Of a DNA stretch of 64,000 nt, positions 10,709 to 21,032 are shown one piece after another. The notes under the pieces were generated by a model. That model was not told the origin of the DNA, made no database searches, and saw nothing but the letters and a program-made list of their open reading frames with translations. Origin of the DNA: Exophiala sp. HKRS030 (lineage: Eukaryota > Ascomycota > Eurotiomycetes > Chaetothyriales > Herpotrichiellaceae); the NCBI GenBank assembly GCA_023897205.1, contig JAHWDD010000016.1, positions 124,001 to 188,000 on the forward strand. The letters are read 5' to 3'. How positions within the stretch are numbered: position 1 is the first letter of the stretch; every line of letters starts with the position of its first letter. The position numbers and the translations under genes were made by a program.

Positions 10709-11145
10709 AGCTCGTATTTCGTAGCGGTGTATATAATTTGCTGTCCTGCGTTGTACATTGTTCTCCTCATGCCTTGCAAGACAAGTTTTTGGTTCGAAGA
10801 TCTTTACAAAATGGTTCGCGTCATACCTTGTGTGTAATGAGGGTTGAGATCGTGAATTGTATGTTACTGGCACTTTCAATCTGTGGCGGGCTTACTACCC
10901 GGACTTCAGTACCTAGACGCATCTCCGTACTCGTTATGATCCACCGCAGGTCTCTCTCTCTCCGCACGGCATACCATTCGCCGTACTCGAACAATCCCCA
11001 AAGAAATATTTTGGGATCGCGTCTGTTTTCTAGGATTCTCGCTACAAAAGCCTTGAACAGGCCAACTGGCTGTCGTCTGAAAATTTAACTTATTTTGCTA
11101 CAAAATCTACGAGCCATAGCCCTTTCATTCCCTCCACACACCGAT
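10709..11145. other. Intergenic gap before the MFAP1-like gene
   Basis: About 435 bases with the 3' end of the dioxygenase gene and the promoter of the next plus-strand gene. No coding or RNA feature seen. Confidence 0.5.
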
Positions 11146-12714
11146 ATGCCGCCTCCCATGCCCAACCCTACGAAGCGCATGACGGCGAATCCAGCGAAAC
11201 CCGTAGCGAGGTATCGTCCAGGAAAGCCGGTCGCAGAACAAGAGTCGTCTGACGAGGAGGAAGTGTCGGAGGAGGAAAAGCCACAACAGCCACAACAGCC
11301 ACAACGGAAACCTCAAGCTCGGCCTCCGCCGGCCAAAAGACCAGTCGCCCCAGCACCAGAAGAAAGTGAAGATGAAGATGAGGAGGGGTTCGTGACAGAA
11401 GAGGAAGACGAAGGGCCAGGTCCGGGTCTAGGGACCAAAGTACCACAACAGGTACAGGGTGATTCTACACTACGCAGACCGCCAGCAGGGCAAACCAAGG
11501 CCCCCTCCGAGGAGGACTCAGACGAAGAAGAAGGATCGTCAGAAGAAGACTCATCAGGAGAAGAAGAGTCGTCATCGTCCGAAGATGAAGCACCACGACG
11601 AAAATTCCAACGGCCAACATTCATCCGCAAGACGGACCGGCAAACATCCACACCTACCCAAACACAATCCACGCCTGAAGCCTCCGTATCTACATCCGCA
11701 GCAGCAGCGGCAGCCAACGCTGACGCCGACGCCGCCCGGCGGCTCGCCCAAGCCGACCTCCTGATCAAAGACAAACTAGAACGCGACGCGCTCGCCCGCG
11801 CGGCCGGCAAGAAATCATGGGACGACGATGACGACATCCTGCCCGAATCCATGGTCGACGACACCGACGGCGTGGACCCGGAGGCCGAACTCGCGGCCTG
11901 GAAGGTGCGCGAACTGAAACGGTTGAAGCGCGACCGCGAGGCCATGGTCGCGAGGGAAAAGGAGATTGAAGAGATCGAACGCCGACGCAACCTCACGGCC
12001 GAGGAACGCGAAAGGGAAGACCGGGAGTACCTCGAGAAACAGCGCGAGGCCGACGGGCCCGGCCGACAGGACGCCGCGTTCCTCGCCCGTTACCACCACA
12101 AGGGCGCCTTCTTCCAGGGCGACGAGGCCGCCGAGATCCTCAAACGGCGGGACGTCATGGGCGCCCGCTTCGAGGACGAAGTCTCCGACAAGTCCCTCTT
12201 GCCGGAGTACATGCGGATCCGGGACATGACCAAGCTGGGCAAGAAGGGGAGGACGAGGTACAAGGACCTCAAGGGAGAGGACACGGGTCGATTCGGTGAC
12301 GAAGTGAAAAGGTGGAAGGGTGGTGGTGGTGGAGGAGGAGGAGGAGGAGGAGGGGGAGGAGGAGGAGGAGGAGGACCGAGAGGGGACAACGGAGATTTCG
12401 ACACCAGGGGTTTGGACGAACGGTTTTTGCCCGACGGTCAGAGAGGTGCAGGATGGGAAAGAGGTCGATCGGGCCCGACGGGTGCCAACGCAAGTGCCGT
12501 CGGTGAGAGGAGACACGGAGACCGTACGGAAAGGTACAGGAGCAGGAGTAAAAGCACACAGAGACGGAAGAGGTCATATTCAAAATCCCGGTCGAGGTCG
12601 AGGTCACGGTCGCCCAGACGAAGAAGAAAGGATTCCCCTTCCCCTCATCGAGGTCACGGTAGGGACAGAGATAGCAGAAGGGGGAGGACGGGGGAGGAAG
12701 TGAGGACTCACTGA
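11146..12714 (+). CDS. MFAP1-type spliceosomal protein with poly-Gly and RS-rich tail
   Basis: Intronless, 522 residues from the ATG at 11146 (MPPPMPNPTKR). The N-terminal third is acidic and Ser/Glu-rich. The central MFAP1 C-terminal domain runs from about residue 260 to 385, with long charged helices (EIEEIERRRNLTAEERER) and the conserved block AAFLARYHHKGAFFQGDE. It is followed by a run of 19 glycines (12319-12375), a GLDERFLPD motif, and an Arg/Ser dipeptide tail. Family knowledge: MFAP1 is a component of the U4/U6.U5 tri-snRNP and is needed for pre-mRNA splicing in the nucleus. An RS tail would fit a splicing factor but is not part of the textbook MFAP1 layout, so the last 130 residues look like a lineage-specific addition. 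No frame break was seen around the repeat. Confidence 0.88.
   Translation: MPPPMPNPTKRMTANPAKPVARYRPGKPVAEQESSDEEEVSEEEKPQQPQQPQRKPQARPPPAKRPVAPAPEESEDEDEEGFVTEEEDEGPGPGLGTKVPQQVQGDSTLRRPPAGQTKAPSEEDSDEEEGSSEEDSSGEEESSSSEDEAPRRKFQRPTFIRKTDRQTSTPTQTQSTPEASVSTSAAAAAANADADAARRLAQADLLIKDKLERDALARAAGKKSWDDDDDILPESMVDDTDGVDPEAELAAWKVRELKRLKRDREAMVAREKEIEEIERRRNLTAEEREREDREYLEKQREADGPGRQDAAFLARYHHKGAFFQGDEAAEILKRRDVMGARFEDEVSDKSLLPEYMRIRDMTKLGKKGRTRYKDLKGEDTGRFGDEVKRWKGGGGGGGGGGGGGGGGGGGPRGDNGDFDTRGLDERFLPDGQRGAGWERGRSGPTGANASAVGERRHGDRTERYRSRSKSTQRRKRSYSKSRSRSRSRSPRRRRKDSPSPHRGHGRDRDSRRGRTGEEVRTH
12319..12375 (+). repeat. GGN trinucleotide tract encoding 19 glycines
   Basis: Starts with GGT units and passes into GGA units, with one GGG. 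It lies inside the MFAP1-like coding region and keeps frame. Slippage-prone, so repeat number may vary between strains. Confidence 0.95.
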
Positions 12715-13764
12715 TTGTTTTCCACGACCGATGAAACATGGCGGTGTCGTCGGCCGCGGGCTTGGGTTGAACCCCAATCAACGATTATGAACTTGAAAGG
12801 ACATTATATGACGTATACCGAGTATGTGTGTATAACAGCTGACTCCCTACTAATACCATAATGAATCTGTCTTGGGAGCAACATGATCTGTAACATGTAT
12901 TGTATAGTATGGCTCGCTCCCCTGCTTGGTAGTCCGTGCTCCATTGATGGTGTTTTCTTCCTTACAAATAAACACTCATAGATATACACACATCTGACCC
13001 GGCCCCAGATATGAGAGGCTTTCAGGTTCCCGCATCTGGCTCTCACGGCACAAACACTCCAGGAGTCTGTGGACAACGAGGTACGCCACAAGGGCTGCGA
13101 GTAATGATGCTTGTCCATGTCGAAATTCAGGACGGGTGGAAATTCCCAAATAACCACTGCCCACATCAGTCCTTCCCTTCTTGAGGTCGACCAGGGCGTC
13201 GCGGGATACCGACAGTACGTCCCTACGACAATCCACCTCTCGGCACTTTCAAAGTCTCATTCATCATTGAAATGCGGCTTTCCATAGATTGGTACATCGC
13301 GAAGTGCGTGGGTGTTGAGGCAACATTAGTGGCTGCCATGCCGAGCTCCATCTTCATCTTGGTATCATAGATCCTCGTTTGATTATGGGTTGATGTTCAG
13401 AGCCACGAAGAGTTTTGGTTCAAACAGTGATGCCCTCGAATGCGAGACCAGCGTGTTGAAAAAGATTTGCAAGACTCCCGCCGAATGTTTAGCGATCGCC
13501 TCCTGCAAGTGATTGCTGGAGATAGTGTGGCATGTGCCTGTTCTTGCTATGCTGATTCCAATCCAAGGCTCTCTCTAGTCTGACTCCTTCTTGCCGATAT
13601 CGACGCAAAACAGGCGCAGAGGACAACCAGAAATATCCTTTTCTGCTCCGACTGTACTCTAGAGAACGGCAATAGAATGCTTTGCCTTTCCTCGGCCATT
13701 CATACACCCACTCTTTAAAACCTTTGGTCCACGTTGGCGCTCAATTCGTTTTGTTGATGCTTCT
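12715..13764. other. Intergenic gap between convergent genes
   Basis: About 1.05 kb between the ends of the MFAP1-like gene (plus) and the Trs31 gene (minus). It should hold both 3' UTRs. The short ORFs show no domain. Confidence 0.5.
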
Positions 13765-14568
13765 TCATTTTATGCCCTGCCTCTCCAGTTCCTTCTCCCT
13801 CTCCAACACGGCATCTTCAAACTTTATCAAAAACACCGTCCTGTTGGGCCACACGTCCGTCGCGGTATTGTGCGCGCTGGCTTTACACTCGAACCCCGCC
13901 CCGTCACACACGCCCTCGATGATGCCCGCGACGTACGCGGCGACGCTGAGCTGGCTCATCTCTTTCGGGACGCTGATGTACTGGTTCGTCAGGGGGGTGT
14001 TGTCTATGATCATGTACTCGCCCGGGTTCGTGGTGGACTGTTCCAGCGAGTCGGCCGGCCTCGAAAACAACAGCGGGTACAGTTTCGTCGTGAGCAGGGT
14101 CAACAGCGGCAGCAGTCGCAAGGGTCTGCTGGCGGCGGCGCCGCCGCTCGTCGAGGAGGAGGTGCTCGAGGAACTCGACGACGAACCCGCCGGGGATGTC
14201 CGGTACAGCAACAAGTCCAACAGCTTCAGACCCAGCGGGTACCCTTGCTCGTTCAGTCTCCTTTCAAAGTCCTGGATCCCCTTGACCCGGCGGTGGGCGT
14301 ACGACACCATCTCCATGAACAGGTAGGCGAAGCTGGCCCGCGAGAGTTCGGCGTTGCGGCTGCGGTTGAGGTTCCGGTCGTAGATGGTCTTGCGGGTCGA
14401 AGGGTACCGGAGCGTCGAGGTCGCGCTCGCCCCTGCGGCGCTGGTCGGCGTGCTCGTGCTCGTGCCAAACGTCGTGCTGGAGGTCGAATAGGTCGAGATG
14501 TGCCGCGAGGGGGACGCCGTGTGCGATGGAGGGTACGATGGCATCGTCAGGCCTGGAGGGGCAGACAT
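13765..14568 (-). CDS. trs31: TRAPP complex subunit Trs31/TRAPPC5
   Basis: Intronless, 267 residues from the ATG at 14568. Residues 1-55 are Ser/Thr-rich and probably disordered. The Bet3-like fold then follows: TIYDRNLNRSRNAELSRASFAYLFMEMVSYAHRR, the GYPLGLKLLDLLLYR segment and the C-terminal EGVCDGAGFECKASAHNTATDVWPNRTVFLIKFE, which are characteristic of Trs31. A Ser/Thr-rich insertion sits between the first helices and the rest of the fold. Family knowledge: it is a core subunit of the TRAPP complexes that activate the Rab GTPase Ypt1 in ER-to-Golgi and intra-Golgi traffic. The gene lies among other housekeeping genes on the same strand. Confidence 0.93.
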   Translation of the reverse strand: MSAPPGLTMPSYPPSHTASPSRHISTYSTSSTTFGTSTSTPTSAAGASATSTLRYPSTRKTIYDRNLNRSRNAELSRASFAYLFMEMVSYAHRRVKGIQDFERRLNEQGYPLGLKLLDLLLYRTSPAGSSSSSSSTSSSTSGGAAASRPLRLLPLLTLLTTKLYPLLFSRPADSLEQSTTNPGEYMIIDNTPLTNQYISVPKEMSQLSVAAYVAGIIEGVCDGAGFECKASAHNTATDVWPNRTVFLIKFEDAVLEREKELERQGIK

Positions 14569-15008
14569 GACTTTGTGTGATCTCACACCTTTGAATGGGC
14601 TGCAAGCAAACGATCAATGTCAAGTCGTGCAGTGCATGTTGTAAATTAGTTCATGTGTGGTTTGCAGCCCATCGAAGTGACAGCGAAATCGACAACCACT
14701 GTAGAGTCTACGTATGTACTCCGTAGTCCGCATTGCAGGGAAGGTGCGCCGAGCAAAAAAGTACCCAAAGCAAAACCCCTTTGAAAGTCGGGGAGGTTCA
14801 GCCTCGCAATGACCAAAATACAGGAACCAAGCATCACGAACTTCATCCTTCGTTATTTCATTGTTATATCTGGTGCTGTTCTCGATATGATATCGTCACC
14901 CTGGTCGGTGCCGTTTTCTCTCGGTCACGCTATATAGGCCCCGTCTATAGATACATCCTCTAAAAACTCCCGTAGAACTTCCGTAGGTGCTCCGTACGGA
15001 TATCATCT
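14569..15008. other. Intergenic gap upstream of trs31
   Basis: About 440 bases. It holds one TACTCCGTA motif at 14717-14725 and a TATATAG-like stretch near 14931 on the minus strand that could be part of the trs31 promoter. Confidence 0.4.
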
Positions 15009-16741
15009 CTAGTCTTCACGCCAGCCTGGATGACCTTCTCCGCCTCTTCTTTTATCCTGGCCGTCATCATCAGACTGATAGTTTTGACCATTGGCTTCCT
15101 TGGAGTTATCATTCTTCTCCGCTTCCCAATCGGCGAATGCCTTTTGTCGTTGTCTCGAGTTCCACTGTAACGTTCTCGAAATGCTGTTGACCCAATCTTC
15201 ACTACGACGTCCGGTAGGCATGACGTTGGCAAAGGGATACCTTGAGGCTGATATTGTGACATAGTCTCCCGGGAATAATTCGATCCTAAGACGAGAAAAC
15301 AGGTATGTTAGCAATGGTTTTTTTCCGTGGCCTATTTCGACCGTCATCTCTTCGCCTTACCGTTCTCGTCCGTCAAAGCTTGCCCAAGAATGTGATCTGG
15401 CGTCATAGGGCACGCCGAGACGCAAAACAATGGTATCGGGGAGAATTATAGGACGGAATGACAGGGTGTGCGCGCAGATGGCCGTCACCAGGATCACTGG
15501 ATTCTCCGGGTGGCACAGAGACCCTCCCGCGGCCAAGTTGTATGCCGTCGAACCAGTCGGAGTAGCCACGCAGATTCCGTCGGCCTGGACAGTCGTCAAG
15601 TGCTCCTCGTCGCCGAACAGCTCGATGGTGGACATGGTGGGATTGGGACCTCTGTCGACCACAATGTCGTTGAGAATCTCAAACGTGCCGTCCGGCTTGT
15701 GTGTCTTGCGGTCGTCGGCCTCTTCACCGATCAACTCTTCCACGATGTCTCGACGATCGGCATCATCATGACGCTTTTGCGACCTCATCACGGTCCCTTC
15801 GAACCGTAGCCGGAGACTTATCGTCACACCGTCCTTGATGGCTTGTGACAGGGTAGTGCGGTAACTCTCAAAGTCGAACTTTGTCAAGAATCCGAGTGAC
15901 CCAAGTGCAAACGACAGCACCGGCGGCACGACTCTTTGAAACAACCAGCTCGCATAAAGTACGGTGCCGTCGCCGCCCAACGTGATCACAAAGTCGAACG
16001 TTTGGGGCCGTCTCCTGGCAAGATTGACGTTCCAAAATTTCAGTCTTTCGCCGTACGAGGGATCCTCCGCGACGAGCCCTGCCGCGTCGAATGAAGGATT
16101 GTCCTGCAAAAGATCCTGCACGTACACGATGTACGGCACGGATCGATCCTTCGACAACAACCATCTGGCGACCTCCCTGGTCTTGACGATCAACGTTTTG
16201 TCGTGGATTTTTGTGAGCAGGAAGATTGCCCTGATCTTCAGTCTGACCTTTAGATTTCCCAACTTTTTCGCCAGAGCCCTCACGCTGATGGCCATGTCAC
16301 TCAACTGTTTCTTCGTGAGCAGCCGCGACTCGGTGGCCCGCACGTCGTCCCTCCCGGACATGGGCTCTCTGTCATTGTTGTCCTCCGCCGCCGGCCCGCT
16401 CGGCTCGACTTCATCGATCTGTTCCAGTTGTGGCTCGACCTTTGGCTGTTGGCCGAGCGAGGTCTTCTCGACGATCTGGTGGACCAGACATTGCGACTTG
16501 CTGCGGCCCACGTTCTGGCGGCTGCCGGCTTTGTCGACCTTTGGGTGCTCGGCGAGGACGACTGAGGATTTCCGGCGACGAGCGGTCTCGGAATCGAAGA
16601 CGACCTATTATTACTCGAACGACTGTGTGAGCAAAACCTCCGTATTCGTGATACAAACCAACGCGTAAAATGTTGTTGAAACCTTGCACGCACCTCGATT
16701 TTACGGTTGTAGTCGTCCTCGCTGCTGGAATCACTCCCCAT
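15009..16741 (-). CDS. utr1: ATP-NAD kinase (Utr1-like), three exons
   Basis: Exons 16694-16741, 15361-16604 and 15009-15285 give 522 residues. The first exon encodes only 16 residues ending at a GTGCGT donor; both introns (89 and 75 bases) keep frame. The NAD kinase signature GGDGT is at residues 226-230, followed by [14 protein letters not shown], the NDIVVDRGP block and the nucleotide-binding [15 protein letters not shown]. The third exon restores [19 protein letters not shown]. The acidic, Ser-rich N-terminus and charged C-terminus are likely disordered. Function: phosphorylates NAD (and perhaps NADH) to make NADP, the source of reducing power for synthesis and oxidative defence. No clear mitochondrial presequence, so a cytosolic form is likely. 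An ORF-based start at 16511 would be a GTG, not a real start. Confidence 0.92.
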
Positions 16742-17441
16742 CTGCCCGTCTTTGTAAGCACATGTCCTCTGTTCTGTCCCGGGTGCAGGCGTGAAATACA
16801 TGATCCGGCAGACATTCACTGATTCTTCTGCTGAGGTGAGGCGCACCCCGCGAGGCTTCCATCGTGTGTGCACCGGAGCGGAGTGTATTCGAGAAAATCG
16901 GTCGGCAACAGAAACCGACGCTACACACAAGTCTGTCGTCGCAGTGTGCTCATTCTCACTGGTCGTAAGGGTGCCACGGACGTGTCACTTCGTCGGTGAA
17001 AGGAAAACTTATCTGTTGCACTGAATCGATTATATGACGTTCATCTGTAGAGAGGCCGCCGTAAATGAGCGCTGCCGTCACCAACGCCCGCAGCCGGAAA
17101 TCTTATGGGTACGAGTACGAAGTATCCCCCAACGGGGTTTACGCATTGACTAATCAGCAATTAGCCTCAACACTATTCCTTGTCCAAGGGTCTTAAGCGA
17201 TGACTAAGGCGAGGAGGGGTCTTGACTGCGACAAGAGAGTTGCCATTGCAAGACGAAGTGTCTGTGAAATCAGTGGTGAGCTATAGCACAGTGGCACCTA
17301 GTAACGGGTAAACGCAGGGTGTTCAAATTATCTCAATCGATGTAATTATACATGTCCTTAAAGGAAAATCCAGTGTATCAAGGGTATCCTGTTTGTCTGC
17401 CATCATCATCTGTCATATCGTCATAATCTGCTATAAATCAA
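16742..17441. other. Intergenic gap between NAD kinase and ubp1
   Basis: About 700 bases containing the NAD kinase promoter and the 3' region of ubp1. One TACGAGTAC motif is at 17110-17118. No other feature seen. Confidence 0.45.
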
Positions 17442-19337
17442 TCATAACGGGGATATCAGGGGTGTTTCGGACGCATTATGTCGTTCACCGCCCGATAACC
17501 CGGCGGCCGTCTTGAGAACAGGGATCGCTGTTTCTCTGTCCGGAGCCTCATAAGGAGAATTAATCGGTGAGCTTGTTCCAGAGACAAAAGCAGAATCTTC
17601 TGAGTACTGTGTCGACGGTGGAGCGGTCGATTGTGACTCTAGCGTTTCACTGTCAATATCATCTGCAGGTTGATTCTCGACTTCGGTAGTACTGTTGGGT
17701 TCGATGCTTGGGTCAGTTTCCGTAGGCGCTTCAAGTTGGTCTAGACGCGGCACGGCAAGCTGTGGTTCAAAAGATCCTTCAGTCTGCGAGGGCATGAGTT
17801 CGTAGAACAACATGAACCCATTGCCTCGCCGAAGCACTTCTTCCTCCGAGACCTTGGTGACCATCTCGTCGTTGAAAGAATACCAGTCCTTACCACGCTT
17901 TCCCAAAGCAACATAATGGCCATTTTCATGTCGACCATAATGCGTGACAATACATTTCAAGTCGTAGACAGCGGCCACGGCACCTCTATTCTCTTCCAGA
18001 GGCGCACACCAGCGGCTGAGAAAATCGAGTTTAACAGGCACGCCGACGGGTGCTGTGTTCTTCAGTTGATTCCCATATTCATCGAAGATGCTGCGATTGA
18101 TGTGAATGACGAGATCTTTGGGCAAACGCCCAATGGTAATCTGCTTAGCTTTGGTTCTGAGGACCGGTGTCGGCTTTTTCTTGGGCGCCTCTCCCACAGT
18201 CTCAGCCTCTGTACTCTTCGTTGGTGGCGATGCCTTATTTCCATGGGCCATTTTCGTGCAATGCTCGCATTCAACGCCTTCGACCTCTTCCGGTGCTGTG
18301 AATTCATCCATCAAATCCTCGACAGACGATGCACCTCGAAGTGCCATGTTCAGAGTCAGACAATTAAATTGAGTCAAAGACAATCCTTCCGTGTATCCAC
18401 AGACCTTGCATTCGAGAGCCTGTGCGGTCATGCCATCGAGGGGATTCCGTTGCCCAAGAGACACAGTCTTGATCAACAACTGTACCGTTGATTCATTGAC
18501 GTTAGTTTCAGAATTCGGCCCGACGTCTCCCCCTGAACTTTCATCTTTCGCCGTTTCGAACCTTTTCAGGCACTCCAAGCCAGCGGTTGAAGGCTTCTTT
18601 ATCTGCTTTATGTAGCCGGAAGCCTCCCTTTCCACAGCATCAAGAACTCGAGAGAAATACTCTTGCGCATCTTGCTGCTGCCAGCTGTCCATTGATTTCA
18701 ATACCTTTGGCGTCCACAAGGTTGTTTTCCTGCCATTTGAATCCGCAAGTTTCTCCAAAAAGGCAACCAGTGCTTCGTGGGTTTCGGCCTTGACATTGTA
18801 CCTTTGACACATTTCCAGGCTGTGTTGAAGGAAGTTCAAGAGCGCGGGCAGTGAGGCCAAGCCTTGGAGAACGCTGTTTTGGTAGCATGAGTTGTCCCAG
18901 TTACCCAGACCAGATGGACCAACGTCGTTGCTCAACGATATGTAGTCCGCCACGCCAGAGAGGCTTCTAACCTTATGAAGGACGAGTGGTATTTGTGGAG
19001 GTCCAAATATCCTCTGTACAGCTTCTTCCTTTGCAAACATGTTTCCAAAGTCAGCTCGGCAGAATCTTGCTTCCTCGGGGGCAAGGCGACCGAGTCTGAC
19101 AAGGGCACGCTGCATTATGTAGAGGAGCCTTGAGGGAAGGAGATAGACGAACGATTCGTAGCAGTAGCGTTGAATGGTGGATGGCCATGCGTCGAAAAAG
19201 GAAAGCGCATAATAACCCAGGACCAGGAGTGCAATCGTCGAGACCACTTTGGTCGTTGTCGGGTAGGAAGTGCTTTGAGATGCGTAGGCGTCGTAGACAA
19301 CGGGGCTGCCGTATGTCCTAGCCGGGGGGTTGTTCAT
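17442..19337 (-). CDS. ubp1: Membrane-anchored ubiquitin carboxyl-terminal hydrolase (Ubp1/USP30-like)
   Basis: Intronless, 631 residues. A transmembrane segment lies at about 30-48 (VVSTIALLVLGYYALSFF), followed by the USP catalytic domain: Cys box GLGNWDNSCYQNS with C151 as nucleophile, QQDAQEYFSR at 221-230, a Cys-pair zinc site (C310/C313 and C357/C360), and the His box ENGHYVALG (H474) with YSFND (N489 or D490). The last 130 residues are acidic, Ser/Thr-rich and probably disordered. Family knowledge: yeast Ubp1 and animal USP30 are tethered deubiquitinases; USP30 sits on the mitochondrial outer membrane and opposes mitophagy, Ubp1 on ER or endosomal membranes. The location here is not determinable from sequence. 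Confidence 0.92.
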   Translation of the reverse strand: MNNPPARTYGSPVVYDAYASQSTSYPTTTKVVSTIALLVLGYYALSFFDAWPSTIQRYCYESFVYLLPSRLLYIMQRALVRLGRLAPEEARFCRADFGNMFAKEEAVQRIFGPPQIPLVLHKVRSLSGVADYISLSNDVGPSGLGNWDNSCYQNSVLQGLASLPALLNFLQHSLEMCQRYNVKAETHEALVAFLEKLADSNGRKTTLWTPKVLKSMDSWQQQDAQEYFSRVLDAVEREASGYIKQIKKPSTAGLECLKRFETAKDESSGGDVGPNSETNVNESTVQLLIKTVSLGQRNPLDGMTAQALECKVCGYTEGLSLTQFNCLTLNMALRGASSVEDLMDEFTAPEEVEGVECEHCTKMAHGNKASPPTKSTEAETVGEAPKKKPTPVLRTKAKQITIGRLPKDLVIHINRSIFDEYGNQLKNTAPVGVPVKLDFLSRWCAPLEENRGAVAAVYDLKCIVTHYGRHENGHYVALGKRGKDWYSFNDEMVTKVSEEEVLRRGNGFMLFYELMPSQTEGSFEPQLAVPRLDQLEAPTETDPSIEPNSTTEVENQPADDIDSETLESQSTAPPSTQYSEDSAFVSGTSSPINSPYEAPDRETAIPVLKTAAGLSGGERHNASETPLISPL

Positions 19338-19664
19338 ATCGAAGCAGCGGGAGGTGGAGAGCCTGGTTCACTACCGTTAAGAGTGGCATTCGGTCTGTTG
19401 GGAGATCCTGAATGTCAATTTATATGGGCATTTGGGCTTTAGGCCCGAAAGGAAGTTGCCAGGCTTCTCTGGTGACGAATGAGTGTTGGAAGAATGTTCG
19501 GTACAGAAAATGAGATGATGCAGGCTGCATGGAAGAGGCGCAGGCCGGGAAAGGCTTGGCGGCTTTAAATGTGTAGGTTTGATGACAGAGACTACCATCG
19601 ACAATTCTAACACATGTATCCGTACTCGTACGTGAAATACTTTTATAAAGAGCAGATTTGGAGA
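19338..19664. other. Intergenic gap between ubp1 and las1
   Basis: About 325 bases; promoter of ubp1 and 3' end of las1. One TACGAGTAC-family site (GTACTCGTA, 19622-19630). Nothing else seen. Confidence 0.45.
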
Positions 19665-20486
19665 TTATCTCGTGTCATTATCGTCAACAATGTCTCGCTT
19701 CCGTTTGTGTGAGTCTGTTCCTGTTCGTTCCCGTACAGCGTTGGACATGCTTCGAGTATATTTTGTAACATTCTCTTCTTGCCCGGCTCCGACTTCGATT
19801 GCGTAAGGGATGGTTGTGTCATCCTCATCATTGAACTCGGCCTGTCCAAACTCTGCATCGTTGGCTTCTCGTGCCAGTCTCCTTCGTTCTTCCAGTTCCC
19901 TCAACGCCTGCCCTGAATCACCTTCTACGTGTTTAGCCCACCACTTCTCCCATAACCAAGTCAAGGCCTGTTGTGTCATTTGCCTCAAATAGAACAAGTT
20001 TGGAATGTCGCCGTGGGTAACCTGATGTCGTAGGTCGACAAACTTCTGTGGCATGCCAATCGCACTCGCATGTGCATACATGGAACTTTCACCCTTGGCT
20101 GGTGGGACAGCAGCATCCTCCATCTCAGACCCGTCTGATGCCAGGTCCACGGTATGCAATCGGGCTACATCTCGATCAACGAAACCGTTCACAAACCTCG
20201 CGAAAGCCATGGCATAGATGCTCTGCATAGCTGAGTCTGATATGCCTCGAGATCTCCGGCTTGGTTCATCGTGGAGGAGGGCCTCGGTAAGAGCAGACGT
20301 GGCAACCATTGCAGGGGGAAGCTGGCCAGCCTTGAAGAGCCAGAGATTGACTTTGTCGACAGCTCTCTGTTTCATAATCTGTGGGGTGGTCGAAAATGCA
20401 TCCTGTTTCGCACGGTCGGGGAAAAACCAGTCTCGAATCATGGCTAGTTCGGAAGCGTGTCGCCAGGGTGGAAATTGCAACACCAT
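19665..20486 (-). CDS. las1: Las1 family pre-rRNA endonuclease (HEPN)
   Basis: Intronless, 273 residues. The N-terminus FPPWRHASELAMIRDWFF and the segment RAVDKVNLWLFKAGQLPPAMVATSALTEALL match the Las1 fold. The HEPN nuclease motif R-x4-H is present as R153-H-Q-V-T-H158 in FVDLRHQVTHGDIPNLFYLR, followed by ALTWLWEKWW. Family knowledge: Las1 works with the polynucleotide kinase Grc3 and cleaves at the C2 site in ITS2 during 60S subunit maturation. The protein ends soon after the HEPN domain in an acidic and then basic tail (SHKRKRD), shorter than many Las1 proteins that carry a long C-terminal region. No splice signal suggesting a missing downstream exon was found. Confidence 0.85.
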   Translation of the reverse strand: MVLQFPPWRHASELAMIRDWFFPDRAKQDAFSTTPQIMKQRAVDKVNLWLFKAGQLPPAMVATSALTEALLHDEPSRRSRGISDSAMQSIYAMAFARFVNGFVDRDVARLHTVDLASDGSEMEDAAVPPAKGESSMYAHASAIGMPQKFVDLRHQVTHGDIPNLFYLRQMTQQALTWLWEKWWAKHVEGDSGQALRELEERRRLAREANDAEFGQAEFNDEDDTTIPYAIEVGAGQEENVTKYTRSMSNAVRERTGTDSHKRKRDIVDDNDTR

Positions 20487-21032
20487 TCTGGCAGCTTGGG
20501 CCGAAACATCAGACCCCGATGTTGGAGGCCCGACCGCCAGTGTCTTCGAGTGTGAGGTCGTCTCAGGCTGCTGGAACCAGAATGCTCGTTTCGTAGAAAG
20601 AAATTTGGAGGATGAATGTACGACTTTGCATTATTGGATGGGACAGTTTTCCACATTTATTCCATATCGAGACTAGCAACAAGCGGCAAGATTCACGCCA
20701 CGACGCCAGGACAGGTGGACATTAGTGCGCGCGTTGATTGGCCATGAAAGCACATTCCGCGTCTAGATCGGCAGGCAGCTGCACAGTGGCTGCATTCTAG
20801 AGCGCAGTCTACAATTCTAGAAGAGGATCGAACAGAATGGGCGTTTGTAGTACAGTCAACAGTAACACATTGTTCTTTGAGAATGGAATCTAGCTATCAG
20901 AAGTCGCTTAGAAAAGACCAATATCGGGTATAATCATGCAATACGGAAGACCAGCGCTGCAAAAAGTGGCTTCACTTCAATATAAGGTGTTGTAAAGAAG
21001 CCAATAAATGGTCGTGTTCATCATGTCGTAAA
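20487..21032. other. Intergenic gap upstream of las1
   Basis: About 545 bases between two minus-strand genes. The region just upstream of the las1 ATG is open in one plus-strand frame but shows no family. No RNA gene seen. Confidence 0.45.

Noticed and set aside
9677..10879. 400-residue minus-strand ORF antisense to the dioxygenase
   Set aside because: It is the shadow of a clear plus-strand enzyme with intact iron ligands; its own sequence has no family pattern.
13682..14580. Plus-strand ORFs across the trs31 locus
   Set aside because: Antisense shadows of a GC-rich gene; the minus strand matches the TRAPP subunit.
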